From: Gammaproteobacteria bacterium
GTDB lineage: Bacteria > Pseudomonadota > Gammaproteobacteria > GCA-001735895
Direction: 5' to 3'
DNA: 64,000 nt
NCBI GenBank assembly: GCA_030066085.1
Contig: JASJCI010000024.1
Location: forward strand, 62,001 to 126,000
Below, one piece after another: positions 52,998-62,000 of this stretch (its first letter is position 1; each line of letters begins with the position of its first letter). Under the pieces are notes generated by a model that worked only from the letters and a program-made list of their open reading frames with translations, did no database searches and was not told the DNA's origin. Position numbers and translations under genes: made by a program.

Positions 52998-54350
52998 ATG
53001 TCACTGTCCGAGACCGGCCCGCACGGCGATTACCGGGGATACCGACAGCCGCACCGCGGCGCCAGCGACGAGTTGCTGGTGCGTACCGGCCGCGCGACAC
53101 CCTGTGGCGAGTACCTTCGTCGCTACTGGCAGCCGGTTGCGCTGACCAGCGAAGTCGAGGATGTGCCGCGCCTGGTCCGCGTGCTCGGCGAGGACCTGGT
53201 CCTGTTTCGTGATCGCTCGGGTCGCTACGGCCTGGTTCATCGGCAGTGCCCGCACCGACGTGCGTCGATGGAGTTCGGGGTATGCGAGGAGCGCGGTATT
53301 CGCTGCTGTTACCACGGCTGGCTGTTCGACGTGGACGGCAGCGTGCTGGAAATTCCCGGTCAGCCCGCAACCATGGACGCCGCGCTGGTGCGGGAAAAGT
53401 CCCGCCTCGGCGCTTACCCGGTGCGCGAGTATCGCGGGCTGATATTTGCCTATCTCGGCCCGATCGAGCAGGTGCCCGATTTTCCGATCTACGATACGCT
53501 GGAGCTCGACGGCCAGGAACTGGTGCCTTATCGTGCCGATTACGCCTGCAACTGGCTGCAGGTGCTCGACGCGATCCTCGACCCGATTCATACCAGTTTC
53601 CTGCACTCGCGGGTCAGCCGCGCGCAGTTCTCCGAGGGCATGGGTGAACTGGGTGAACTGCTGTTCCACGAGCGCGGGCAGAGTTTCCTCGGCACCAACG
53701 TGCGCCGGGTCGGTGACAACGTCTGGTTCCGCGTCAACGAGCTGGTGCTGCCGAACTATACCCAGGCAGGCGCCGCGTTTTCCGCCGACGGTACCCGGCC
53801 GATCTACTATGGTCGAACCGCCTTTTCGCGCTGGGTGGTGCCGCTCGACGACGAGAATACCACCGCGTTTGCCTGGGCGATCTTCGGCGAGCGCGCCGAT
53901 CCGCCCGAGTACAACACGCCCGAGGGGCCGGAACTGATCGAACAGGGCGAGCTCATGGACCGGCCCTACAGCGAGCGCCAGCGCTTCCCGGGCGATGCCG
54001 AGGCGGTCGAGGGTATGGGGCGTATCGCCGATCAGAAAATGGAACACCTGGTGCCGAGCGATAGCGGCATCATCCAGTACCGCAAGCGCCTGCGCAAACT
54101 GTGTCGGCAGCTCGAGCAGGGCATCGAGCCCACCCACGTTACCGCGGCCGGAATTGCACCGGTCCCGACCTGTGGCGGCGACACGGTGCTTTGCCTGCCG
54201 CGGATCGATGATGACGAGCGCACCAGGCTGCGCGAACTGGGTGAGCGTTTCATGCAGATCCAGTTCGATGCCGAGGATTTAGCGGAGGATGAGCGGGTAC
54301 GGCACGTAGTCCGGGCCCTGCGTGCGCTCGAGACCGAGGTGGCGGCATGA
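52998..54350 (+). CDS. Rieske non-haem iron oxygenase (phthalate/vanillate-type)
   Basis: Aromatic-ring-type oxygenase of 450 residues. The Rieske motif has the spacing C-x-H-x16-C-x2-H (CPHRRASMEF then CCYHGWLFDVDGSVLE). The catalytic domain shows NWLQVLDAILDPIHTSFLHS with two iron-binding His and an Asp. This is the single-component-oxygenase branch (phthalate dioxygenase, vanillate and carbazole types) that uses a separate reductase; none is adjacent. It is the first gene of an operon with a 2-hydroxyacid dehydrogenase and cysteine dioxygenase. The substrate is unknown. Confidence 0.88.
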   Translation: MSLSETGPHGDYRGYRQPHRGASDELLVRTGRATPCGEYLRRYWQPVALTSEVEDVPRLVRVLGEDLVLFRDRSGRYGLVHRQCPHRRASMEFGVCEERGIRCCYHGWLFDVDGSVLEIPGQPATMDAALVREKSRLGAYPVREYRGLIFAYLGPIEQVPDFPIYDTLELDGQELVPYRADYACNWLQVLDAILDPIHTSFLHSRVSRAQFSEGMGELGELLFHERGQSFLGTNVRRVGDNVWFRVNELVLPNYTQAGAAFSADGTRPIYYGRTAFSRWVVPLDDENTTAFAWAIFGERADPPEYNTPEGPELIEQGELMDRPYSERQRFPGDAEAVEGMGRIADQKMEHLVPSDSGIIQYRKRLRKLCRQLEQGIEPTHVTAAGIAPVPTCGGDTVLCLPRIDDDERTRLRELGERFMQIQFDAEDLAEDERVRHVVRALRALETEVAA

Positions 54351-55363
54351 CGATCCGGCTGCACGTCAAGAACAACCACGCGGGCCCGCACACTTTTCCA
54401 TCGACGCCCGAGAGCGAACCGGTATTCACCATCACGCGCGAAAAGTTCGCTTTGGCCGCGCGCGACTTCCCCGAACTCGCGTCGCGGCTCGAGGTATTCG
54501 TCGACTGGGATACCGACCACTGGGCCGAGTCGATGGCCGACGCCGAGATCCTGCTGACCTGGGATCTGCCCACCGAACGGCTGGCCGAGGTTGCGCCCGG
54601 GCTGAAGTGGATTCACTGCATCGGCGCCGGGGTCGAGCATCTTTGCCCGATGGACTGGGTGCCGGAAGGCGTCACGATTACGAATAACAAGGGCGCGCAT
54701 GCCGACAAGGCCGGCGAATACGCGCTGATGGCGGTCCTGATGCTGCACAACAAGATGCCGCAGATTCTGACCAACCAGCGCGCAGCGAACTGGAACTCGC
54801 TGTTTTCGACCCCGATCGCGGGCAAGACCGTGGGCCTGGTCGGCGTCGGCAGTATCGGCGGCGGGGCCGCGCGGCAGCTGGCTAAGATGCCGGTTCGGAT
54901 CCTCGGCGTCAGCCGACACGGACGGCCACACCCGGACGTCGACGAAATGTACGCGATGGATGCACTCGACGAGGTGCTGCCGCAACTGGACTATGTTTTC
55001 GTTTCCCTGCCGTCGACGCCGGAAACCATCGGCCTGTTCGACCGCGCGCGGCTCGAACGTCTCAAGCGGGGCGCGGGCATCATCAACGTCGGCCGCGGCG
55101 CGACCTTCGACTACGGCGCGCTGTCGGCGCTGCTCGCCGACGGTCACCTGTCCGGTGCGGTGCTCGACGTGTTCGAGCAGGAGCCCCTGCCGCCCGACTC
55201 ACCGCTGTGGCGGGCGCCGAACCTGGTGGTAACGCCGCACGTTTCGGCCGACGACGGCGACAGTTACGTGCCGATCACGCTGCAACTGTTCTTCGACAAC
55301 CTGCGGCGTTACGTCGCCGGCGAGCAACTGCGCAACGTGGTGCGCCCCGAACTGGGGTATTGA
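54347..55363 (+). CDS. D-isomer-specific 2-hydroxyacid dehydrogenase family protein
   Basis: NAD(P)-dependent enzyme of 338 residues. The dinucleotide motif is VGLVGVGSIGGGAARQLAKM. The catalytic residues are in place: Arg in NVGRGATFDY, Glu in LDVFEQEPLP, His in VVTPHVSADD. The domain opens after an N-terminal part containing WIHCIGAGVEHL. The gene overlaps the Rieske gene by 4 bp (ATGA), so coupled expression is likely. It probably interconverts a 2-oxo and a 2-hydroxy acid in the same pathway; which one is open. Confidence 0.9.
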   Translation: MTIRLHVKNNHAGPHTFPSTPESEPVFTITREKFALAARDFPELASRLEVFVDWDTDHWAESMADAEILLTWDLPTERLAEVAPGLKWIHCIGAGVEHLCPMDWVPEGVTITNNKGAHADKAGEYALMAVLMLHNKMPQILTNQRAANWNSLFSTPIAGKTVGLVGVGSIGGGAARQLAKMPVRILGVSRHGRPHPDVDEMYAMDALDEVLPQLDYVFVSLPSTPETIGLFDRARLERLKRGAGIINVGRGATFDYGALSALLADGHLSGAVLDVFEQEPLPPDSPLWRAPNLVVTPHVSADDGDSYVPITLQLFFDNLRRYVAGEQLRNVVRPELGY

Positions 55364-55398
55364 AGCAGCGAGCCCCTGCAACTACCGGAGGACAGATC

Positions 55399-55914
55399 TT
55401 GAACAGCGTGGATTCACTGGTCAGCTGGCTCGAACAGCACGACTCGCGCATCGACCTGCGTGAACTGCAGTTACGTCTCGACGACGAGGGGCTCGACCTC
55501 GACGCTTTTGCCGGTCACGTGCATTTCGACGAGCAGCGTTACGCGCGCAACCTGGTTGCACACGGCCCGCAGTTTTACGCGCTGTTGTTATGCTGGCTGC
55601 CGGGGCAGGCGAGTCCGATCCACGATCATCGCGGCGCCTCCTGCGGAGTACGCGTCATCCAGGGGACGGCGACCGAGACCAGCTTTCGCTGGCAGGGCGA
55701 GCGCCTGGTCGAGGACTCCGTCACGACGATGCTGGCGGGTGAAGTGTGCGGCTCGTTCGATGACGATATCCACGAAATTCGCAACGACGCTGCCGACAAC
55801 CTCGTCACCCTGCACGTTTATTCGCCGTATCTCGACAATATAAACCTGTACGAGCGGGAGAGCGGCAGGGTCCGGGTTTTTTCCGATCCGTTGATTGCCG
55901 AACTGAGCGCCTGA
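55399..55914 (+). CDS. Cysteine dioxygenase (type I, Arg-type, TTG start)
   Basis: Thiol dioxygenase of 171 residues that converts cysteine to cysteine sulfinate. The iron ligands are the two His of SPIHDHRG and the later His of DDIHEIRN. Five residues after the second His is a Cys (HRGASC), and the Tyr of LHVYSP is present, so the Cys-Tyr cofactor of animal CDO could form. The substrate-carboxylate Arg is in RYARNLVAH, which separates cysteine dioxygenase from the Gln-type mercaptopropionate dioxygenases. The start is TTG 55399 with GGAGGAC about seven bases upstream. It is the third gene of the Rieske operon, 35 bp after the dehydrogenase. Confidence 0.88.
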   Translation: MNSVDSLVSWLEQHDSRIDLRELQLRLDDEGLDLDAFAGHVHFDEQRYARNLVAHGPQFYALLLCWLPGQASPIHDHRGASCGVRVIQGTATETSFRWQGERLVEDSVTTMLAGEVCGSFDDDIHEIRNDAADNLVTLHVYSPYLDNINLYERESGRVRVFSDPLIAELSA

Positions 55915-56102
55915 TCGGCCGCCGGCAGACGAGCTTGCCTGGTTTGCCAGGATCGCACCGCCGGTCGCGGCATCGGTTACGGTGCGCGTATCGCGCAAGC
56001 TCATGTGCAGGTGGCAGGATAAGCATGCCAGGTAGCGATGCCTGACCCTTCGTGGTTGATTTTGGCTATATATAAGGGATGGCATTCCCTCCAAACGGAC
56101 TA

Positions 56103-57233
56103 ATGGTTATGAGTTTCCGTCCCGTGTTGCTGCTGGCGCTGTTGCTGGTCGCTCCCGTGTATGCGGTCGAATTCGATCAACGCGAACGTGCGACGATCGC
56201 GTCACACGGACCCTGGCCGCCACCACCGGTACTTGATGACAGCAACCGGGTATCGGGCAACAAGGCGGCTATTCGCTTCGGCGAAATGCTGTTTTTCGAT
56301 CACGCGCTCGGTGGCGATTCGCGCATGAGCTGTGCCAGTTGCCATGATCCGGGGCGCGCTTTTACCGATGGCCGCACCACCGGTTTCGGTCGGACGCGAC
56401 TGGCGCGTAACACCACTTCGCTGTTGAACCTGGCTGGTAACCGCTGGTTCGGCTGGGGCGGGGAAAACGATTCGCTGTGGGCGCAGAGCATACGACCCAT
56501 TCTCGCGCTCGAAGAAATGGCGAGCACTCCCTTGCTGGTGAAAAAGATCGTGCTCGGTCGCGATCGTTACCGCGAGTATTACCGCGACGCATTCAGCGTC
56601 GCGGCCGCGGACGAGGACAGCGAAATCCTGCTGGTCAACGTCGGCAAGGCGCTCGCCGCCTACCAGGAAACGCTGGTAAGCCCGAGGTCACCGTTCGACG
56701 ATTTTCGCGATGCGCTGCTCGCGGGCGACGAGGCTGCGATGGCGCAATACCCGCGAAGCGCACAGCGTGGACTCAAGCTGTTCATCGGCGAGGGGCGCTG
56801 TTCGGTCTGTCACCTCGGGCCTCGTTTCAGCAATGGCGAGTTCGAAAATGTCGGGATCCCGTTCCAGGTACCGGGCGGAGTCGATCCCGGTCGCTACCAG
56901 GGTATCCAGAAGTTGCTTGCGAACCCGTATAACCGGCTCGGGCCGTTCAACGACGGCAACGCGCAGGACAATGCCGTCGCCACGCGCTCGCTTCGCCCGG
57001 ACGACCGGAACCGTGGCCGGTTCAGGGTTCCCGGTCTGCGGGACCTGGTCGAGACCGCTCCCTACATGCATGACGGCAGCCTGGGCACGCTGGACGACGT
57101 CGTGCGACATTACTCCGAACTCGACGACGAGCTTGCGGGGGCTGGCGCCGACAGATTCCTGCGACCGCTGCGCCTGGACGACCGCCAGGTCGAAGACCTG
57201 ACGGCGTTCCTGCGCTCGCTGAGTGCCTACTGA
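56103..57233 (+). CDS. MauG/cytochrome-c-peroxidase-family dihaem protein
   Basis: Periplasmic dihaem cytochrome of 376 residues, with a Sec signal (FRPVLLLALLLVAPVYA). There are two c-type haem sites: CASCH in RMSCASCHDPGRAF, and CSVCH in GRCSVCHLGPRF. Other landmarks are RRTPTLLN-like ARNTTSLLNLAGNRWFGWGG and the C-terminal RVPGLRDLVETAPYMHDGSLGTLDDVV. The family reduces peroxides or oxidises protein side chains. The start is uncertain among ATGs at 56079, 56103 and 56109; 56103 gives a normal signal peptide. A strong terminator follows. Confidence 0.9.
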   Translation: MVMSFRPVLLLALLLVAPVYAVEFDQRERATIASHGPWPPPPVLDDSNRVSGNKAAIRFGEMLFFDHALGGDSRMSCASCHDPGRAFTDGRTTGFGRTRLARNTTSLLNLAGNRWFGWGGENDSLWAQSIRPILALEEMASTPLLVKKIVLGRDRYREYYRDAFSVAAADEDSEILLVNVGKALAAYQETLVSPRSPFDDFRDALLAGDEAAMAQYPRSAQRGLKLFIGEGRCSVCHLGPRFSNGEFENVGIPFQVPGGVDPGRYQGIQKLLANPYNRLGPFNDGNAQDNAVATRSLRPDDRNRGRFRVPGLRDLVETAPYMHDGSLGTLDDVVRHYSELDDELAGAGADRFLRPLRLDDRQVEDLTAFLRSLSAY

Positions 57234-57241
57234 GCCGCTGT

Positions 57242-57268
57242 GCCCGCTCGCGGCGGGCTTTTCTTTTT
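57242..57268 (+). terminator. Intrinsic terminator after the dihaem peroxidase gene
   Basis: GCCCGC and GCGGGC form a six-bp stem with a TCGCG loop, followed by TTTTCTTTTT. It starts 9 bp after the stop codon at 57233 and lies 47 bp before the MlrC-type gene start. Confidence 0.88.
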
Positions 57269-57314
57269 CGCCGATTGAATTACCCTGTAGCGGTTTTCCG
57301 CTGGGGGATCTTTT

Positions 57315-58829
57315 ATGCCTGCTTCCAGGACTATCGCGGTTGGCGGTTTCCAGCACGAGACCAATACCTTTGCGCCGCATCCAGCTGATTTCCATGCTTT
57401 CGAACGTCCTGACGGCTGGCCCGCGCTAACCCGTGGTGACGCGCTGTTCGAGGTCATGCACGGTCTCAATATCCCGCTCAGCGGTTACCTGGCAAGGGCG
57501 CAGGCCGCGGGTCATGACCTGCGGCCGCTGTGCTGGTGTTCGGCCGAGCCCAGTGGCTACGTCACGCGCGACGCTTTCGAGCGCATCGCCGATATGATTT
57601 GCGGCGGGATCGAGGATGCCGGGCAACTCGACGGCGTCTACCTCGACCTGCACGGCGCCATGGTCTGCGAACACCACGAGGACGGCGAGGGGGAGCTGCT
57701 GCGGCGGGTACGCGCGATCGTGGGCCCCGACGTGCCGATCGTGATCAGCCTCGACCTGCACGTCAACCTGACCCGGGCGATGCTCGAATACAGCGACGCG
57801 ATGACGATTTATCGCACCTACCCGCATCTCGACATGGCGGAGACCGGCGCGCGCGCTTTCGACCTGCTGGAGATGCTGATGGCCGGTACGAAACTGCACA
57901 AGGTGCTGCGCAAGATTCCGTTCCTGGTGCCACTGACGTCGCAATGCACGGACTTCGAACCCTGTCGGTCGATCTACCGCGAGGCCGCCGAACTGAGCGC
58001 ACGGGGCGGCGTTGTCAACGTCGAGTTCGGTGCCGGCTTTCCGCCGTCCGATATCGCCGAATGTGGTCCGGGCGTGGTCGCTTACGGTACCGACCGTGCC
58101 GCGACCGAGGCCGCTGCCGAGACCCTGTACCGGCTGGTCGTCGATGCCGAACCCGAGTTCGAATTCGAGTTGCTCAATGCTGACGCGGCGGTTATGCGCG
58201 CGATGGAAATTCATGCCCGACTGCCGGTCGTCATCGCCGATGCGCAGGACAACCCGGGCGCGGGCGGCACCGCGGACACAACCGGCCTGCTCGCGTCCCT
58301 GCTGCGCCAGGGCGCGCAGCGCGCGGTGCTGGCGATGCTCTACGACCCGGAGGTCACCCTGCGCGCGCATGAGCTCGATATCGGCGCCGAATTCGATGCC
58401 GAACTCGGTGCAACGAGCGGCTTTGCCGGTGTCGATCCGCTGCCATGCCGGCTGCGGGTCGAGGCGCTCGGTGACGGCGAATTCGTCTTCACCGGCGAAA
58501 TGCAGCTGAATTCGCGCGCGCAGCTCGGGCCGATGGCGCTGCTGCGCATTGTCGACGAGGTCGCCGACCTGCGCGTCATCGTTGGCAGTTCGCGCTTCCA
58601 GTGCCTCGACCAGGCGATCCTGCGGCACGTCGGTATCGAGCCGTCAGAGCAGGGTATCGTCGCGGTCAAGAGCACGGTGCACTTTCGCGCCGACTTCGAT
58701 CCGATCGCGGAGCAGACGCTGGTCGCGATCGCGCCGGGCGCCAACTACTGCCGGTTGACGGAGATCGGGTATCGCAACCTGCGCGCTGGCGTGCGTCTCG
58801 AACCGGGCGGGCCCGCGCACATCGGCTGA
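57315..58829 (+). CDS. M81-family metallopeptidase (MlrC-like)
   Basis: Zinc-dependent enzyme of 504 residues in the MlrC family, named for the third step of microcystin breakdown but found widely. Metal ligands are visible in GGFQHETNTF, VYLDLHGAMVCE and ISLDLHVNLT. The C-terminal domain carries VIADAQDNPGAGGTADTTGLL and a final NYCRLTEIGYRNLR. The length is normal. In most bacteria members are expected to cleave small peptides or amides; microcystin is unlikely to be the real substrate. Confidence 0.91.
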   Translation: MPASRTIAVGGFQHETNTFAPHPADFHAFERPDGWPALTRGDALFEVMHGLNIPLSGYLARAQAAGHDLRPLCWCSAEPSGYVTRDAFERIADMICGGIEDAGQLDGVYLDLHGAMVCEHHEDGEGELLRRVRAIVGPDVPIVISLDLHVNLTRAMLEYSDAMTIYRTYPHLDMAETGARAFDLLEMLMAGTKLHKVLRKIPFLVPLTSQCTDFEPCRSIYREAAELSARGGVVNVEFGAGFPPSDIAECGPGVVAYGTDRAATEAAAETLYRLVVDAEPEFEFELLNADAAVMRAMEIHARLPVVIADAQDNPGAGGTADTTGLLASLLRQGAQRAVLAMLYDPEVTLRAHELDIGAEFDAELGATSGFAGVDPLPCRLRVEALGDGEFVFTGEMQLNSRAQLGPMALLRIVDEVADLRVIVGSSRFQCLDQAILRHVGIEPSEQGIVAVKSTVHFRADFDPIAEQTLVAIAPGANYCRLTEIGYRNLRAGVRLEPGGPAHIG

Positions 58830-59016
58830 TTCCCCTATTCTCCAGCCCCGTAACTTTGGTCGGAGTAAAGACTCGAATATTGACGCTTACGAAAAATTCT
58901 TTTGCGTGCCGGTCGAGCCTGTGGATCAGGCCGGGTTGAACCGGCGGAGATTCTATATCGCAGCCCTGCAATTCGAAATGCGGCAGCGCGATGGACAGCA
59001 GTACGGCGGGATCTCG

Positions 59017-62000
59017 TTACAGGTCATCGCCCAGGCCGGCGCGCAGCAGCAATTCGAAGAATGCCTCGAAATCGTCGTCGGATTCGTAGCCGGCCACATA
59101 GGACCAGCAATCCCGCCAGACCTCTACAGAGTCGGGAAAACGCGGCATCTGCCTGCGCGCGAGGGCCAGGTACTGTGCCATTTCTTCCCGTGCCTCGTCC
59201 ATGGCGCCAAGGCCGACCAGTGCCGCGGCGAGTTCCGCGCGTACGCTGGGGGGCGGGTAGGGCAGCAAGCGGAAGGTGTCCACGGATCGGCGGAAATCGC
59301 CGGCATTGCGGAAAACGATGCCCGCGTTCCAGGCCATGTAAAAATGGTAGGGGTCACTGCGCAGGCTGAACTCGGCCAGTTTGCAGGCCTCGTCGTGCTC
59401 GCCGATAGCACTGAGCACCCAGGCTTTCTGGTTGTATCCGTCGGGCAGCGCCGGGTTATGTTCGATCGCCTTGTCGGCATGCATCATCGCCCGGGTGAAA
59501 TTGCGCAAAAACACCTGGTGTTCCGCCATGAAGGCGTGTGCCAGTGCGTCGGTGCCATCGAGGTCCAGCGCTTTGCGCAGGTGCTCGCCGGCTTCGGCGC
59601 TGATGGCATCGCGTTCGGTGGTCCAGTTTTCGGTCAGCAGCACGTTCAGCGTTGCACCCAGGATGGCGTGCGCGTTGACGTTTTTCGGGTCGATCGCAAG
59701 GCATTGTTTCATGCCGTCGATGGCGGTGGCGTAGTCCTCGGGATTGAAACGCTCGGCGTGGTACCAGCCGCGCATCAGGTAATCGTAACTCTGCAGATTC
59801 CTGGCCGGCTTTTGCGCGGAGATCAACCTGATACGACGATCGATGCGCGCGCTGATCGTGCCGGCGATGGTTTGTACCAGCTCTTCCTCGAGTTCGATCA
59901 ACTCCTCCGGCGCGATGTCGTAGCGTTTACCCCACAGCTGATCGCCGCCGGCGGTTTCGGCCAGCTGTACCGTGATCCCGATGCGCTCGCCACGCTTGCG
60001 GATACTGCCCTCGACGATGTACTGCGCACCGAGCTCGTCGGCGATTTCGGCGATACTGCGGGAGCTGTCCTTGAAGGCGAAACTCGCGTGGCGGGATTTC
60101 ACGCCGAGTTCCGGGAAAGATCCCAGGCTCAATATCACGCTCTCGGTAAAACCATCGCTGAAATACTCCTGTTCGGGATCGCCGGACAGATTGGTGAAAG
60201 GCAGCACCACGATAGATGGCTGTTCGACTTGATCCTGCTGCAGGTCGTCGCACAGCCCTGCCTGTAACAACTGGTCGAAGTATTCGTCGAAGGCTTGCTC
60301 GGTCGGAAACGTCGAAATGTAGTGAAAGTAGTCGCGCCAGGCTTCTTCCGAGGCCGGCACCCGGGGCATATATTCGCGCGCTTTTTGCAGGTACTCGGCC
60401 ATTTCTGCGCGTGCCTTGTCCGGTAGATCCTGCGCGACCAGGCAGGCGGCAATCTGGGCGTGCACGTTCGGTGTCAACACGGGCATGGTACGAAAAGCCT
60501 CGATTGCTCGCTGGTACATGCCGGCGCAGCGATAGACTTCCCCCGCTGGCCAGCCCGCTTCATTCTGGTACTCGTCGAGCTGCATGCTGACGTCGGCCAG
60601 TTTTACCGCATCTTCCAGGTTACCTTCGGACGCGAGGCAGTCGGCCTTGCAGGCGTGAGCGTAAGACCAGGTCGGGTCCAGTTCGAGCGCGCGGTCCGCG
60701 TGATACCGTTCTTTCTCGCGGTCGCGTTGCAGACCGGCGAGGTCGGATGCAATCGCGTGTGCCAGGGCACTGTTCGGATCCAGGGCCAGTGCCCTTGACA
60801 GGTGCGATTCGATCTCGGCAACGGTTTCATCACGATCATCGCACCAGTTTTCGAATATCAAATCCTCGGAAACTGCGGCGATCAATGCGCAGGCCATGAC
60901 ATTTTGCGGATCGATCTCGAGCGCCTTCTTGTGAAAGTCGATAGCCTTTGCCAGCGCCACTGGCGTATGTTGTTCATAGACGTACCAGCCGCGCATCAGG
61001 TAGTCGAAACTCTTCATGTCGGCGGCTGGTTTTTTCGAAGCCAGTATTCTTACTTCGCGTCCGATCCGGCCGCTGATCGCGCTGGCCAGCGAGCGCACCA
61101 GTTCTTCTTCCAGTTCGAATAGCTCGTCGAGGGGCCTGTCGTATCGTTTCCCCCAGATCTGGTTGCCGCTCTCGACCTCGGTCAGCTGTACCGAGATACG
61201 GACCTGGTTGGCGTTCTTGCGGATGCTGCCCTCGACGATGTAGTCGACGCCGAGTTCGGCGCCGAGATCTCTAACCGACCGTGTGCTGTTGCGATGCGCG
61301 AAGCTGGTATGGCGCGATTTTACCGCCAGGCCGCGCGATGCACTCAATGCGCTGATCAGGCTTTCGGTAATGCCGTCGCTAAAATAATCCTGCTCGGGGT
61401 CGCCGCTCATGTTTTCCAGCGGCAGCACCAGCACCGATGGCTCACCGCCATCGGCTTCTTTCGCAGCTGGTGGAGTGAGCGTATCCTCGAGTCCGGCCGC
61501 GACCAGGCAGTCGATGATTTGCTGGTTATAAGACTGATCGGCGAAGGGCGCGTTGTCGATGGTGTATGCCATCCACTCATCGAGGGTACGGGGCATGGCC
61601 AGCATGCCTGCACGGCAGTTTTCAAGGAAAACCTGCAGGGTCTTGCGAGCCTGGTCGAGGCGACCGAGCATGACGTTAGCGGCGATGTTATAGAGCCGGA
61701 TAAAACTGGGAGCGTTTTTCGACTCCGCGATGATTTCCAGTGCTTTTTCAAACTCGCCGCAACAAAAATGGGATTCCGCCAGGATCCAGTCGGCCCAGGG
61801 ATGATAGGGGTCGAGTTGCCAGGCAAGTTTGGCGACCTCGCGTGCCGCTTCGAATTTGCCCTGCATTTCCAGGTTCATGGCTTTTGTCGTCAGCGCGTCG
61901 GTGTCGTTCGGGTTGATCGTTAAAGCTTTTTCCACGTGCCTGGCGGCCGCCTCGTAGTCACGACAAAAGATCTGGTACTCGGCATATGCCGTGTGAGCCT

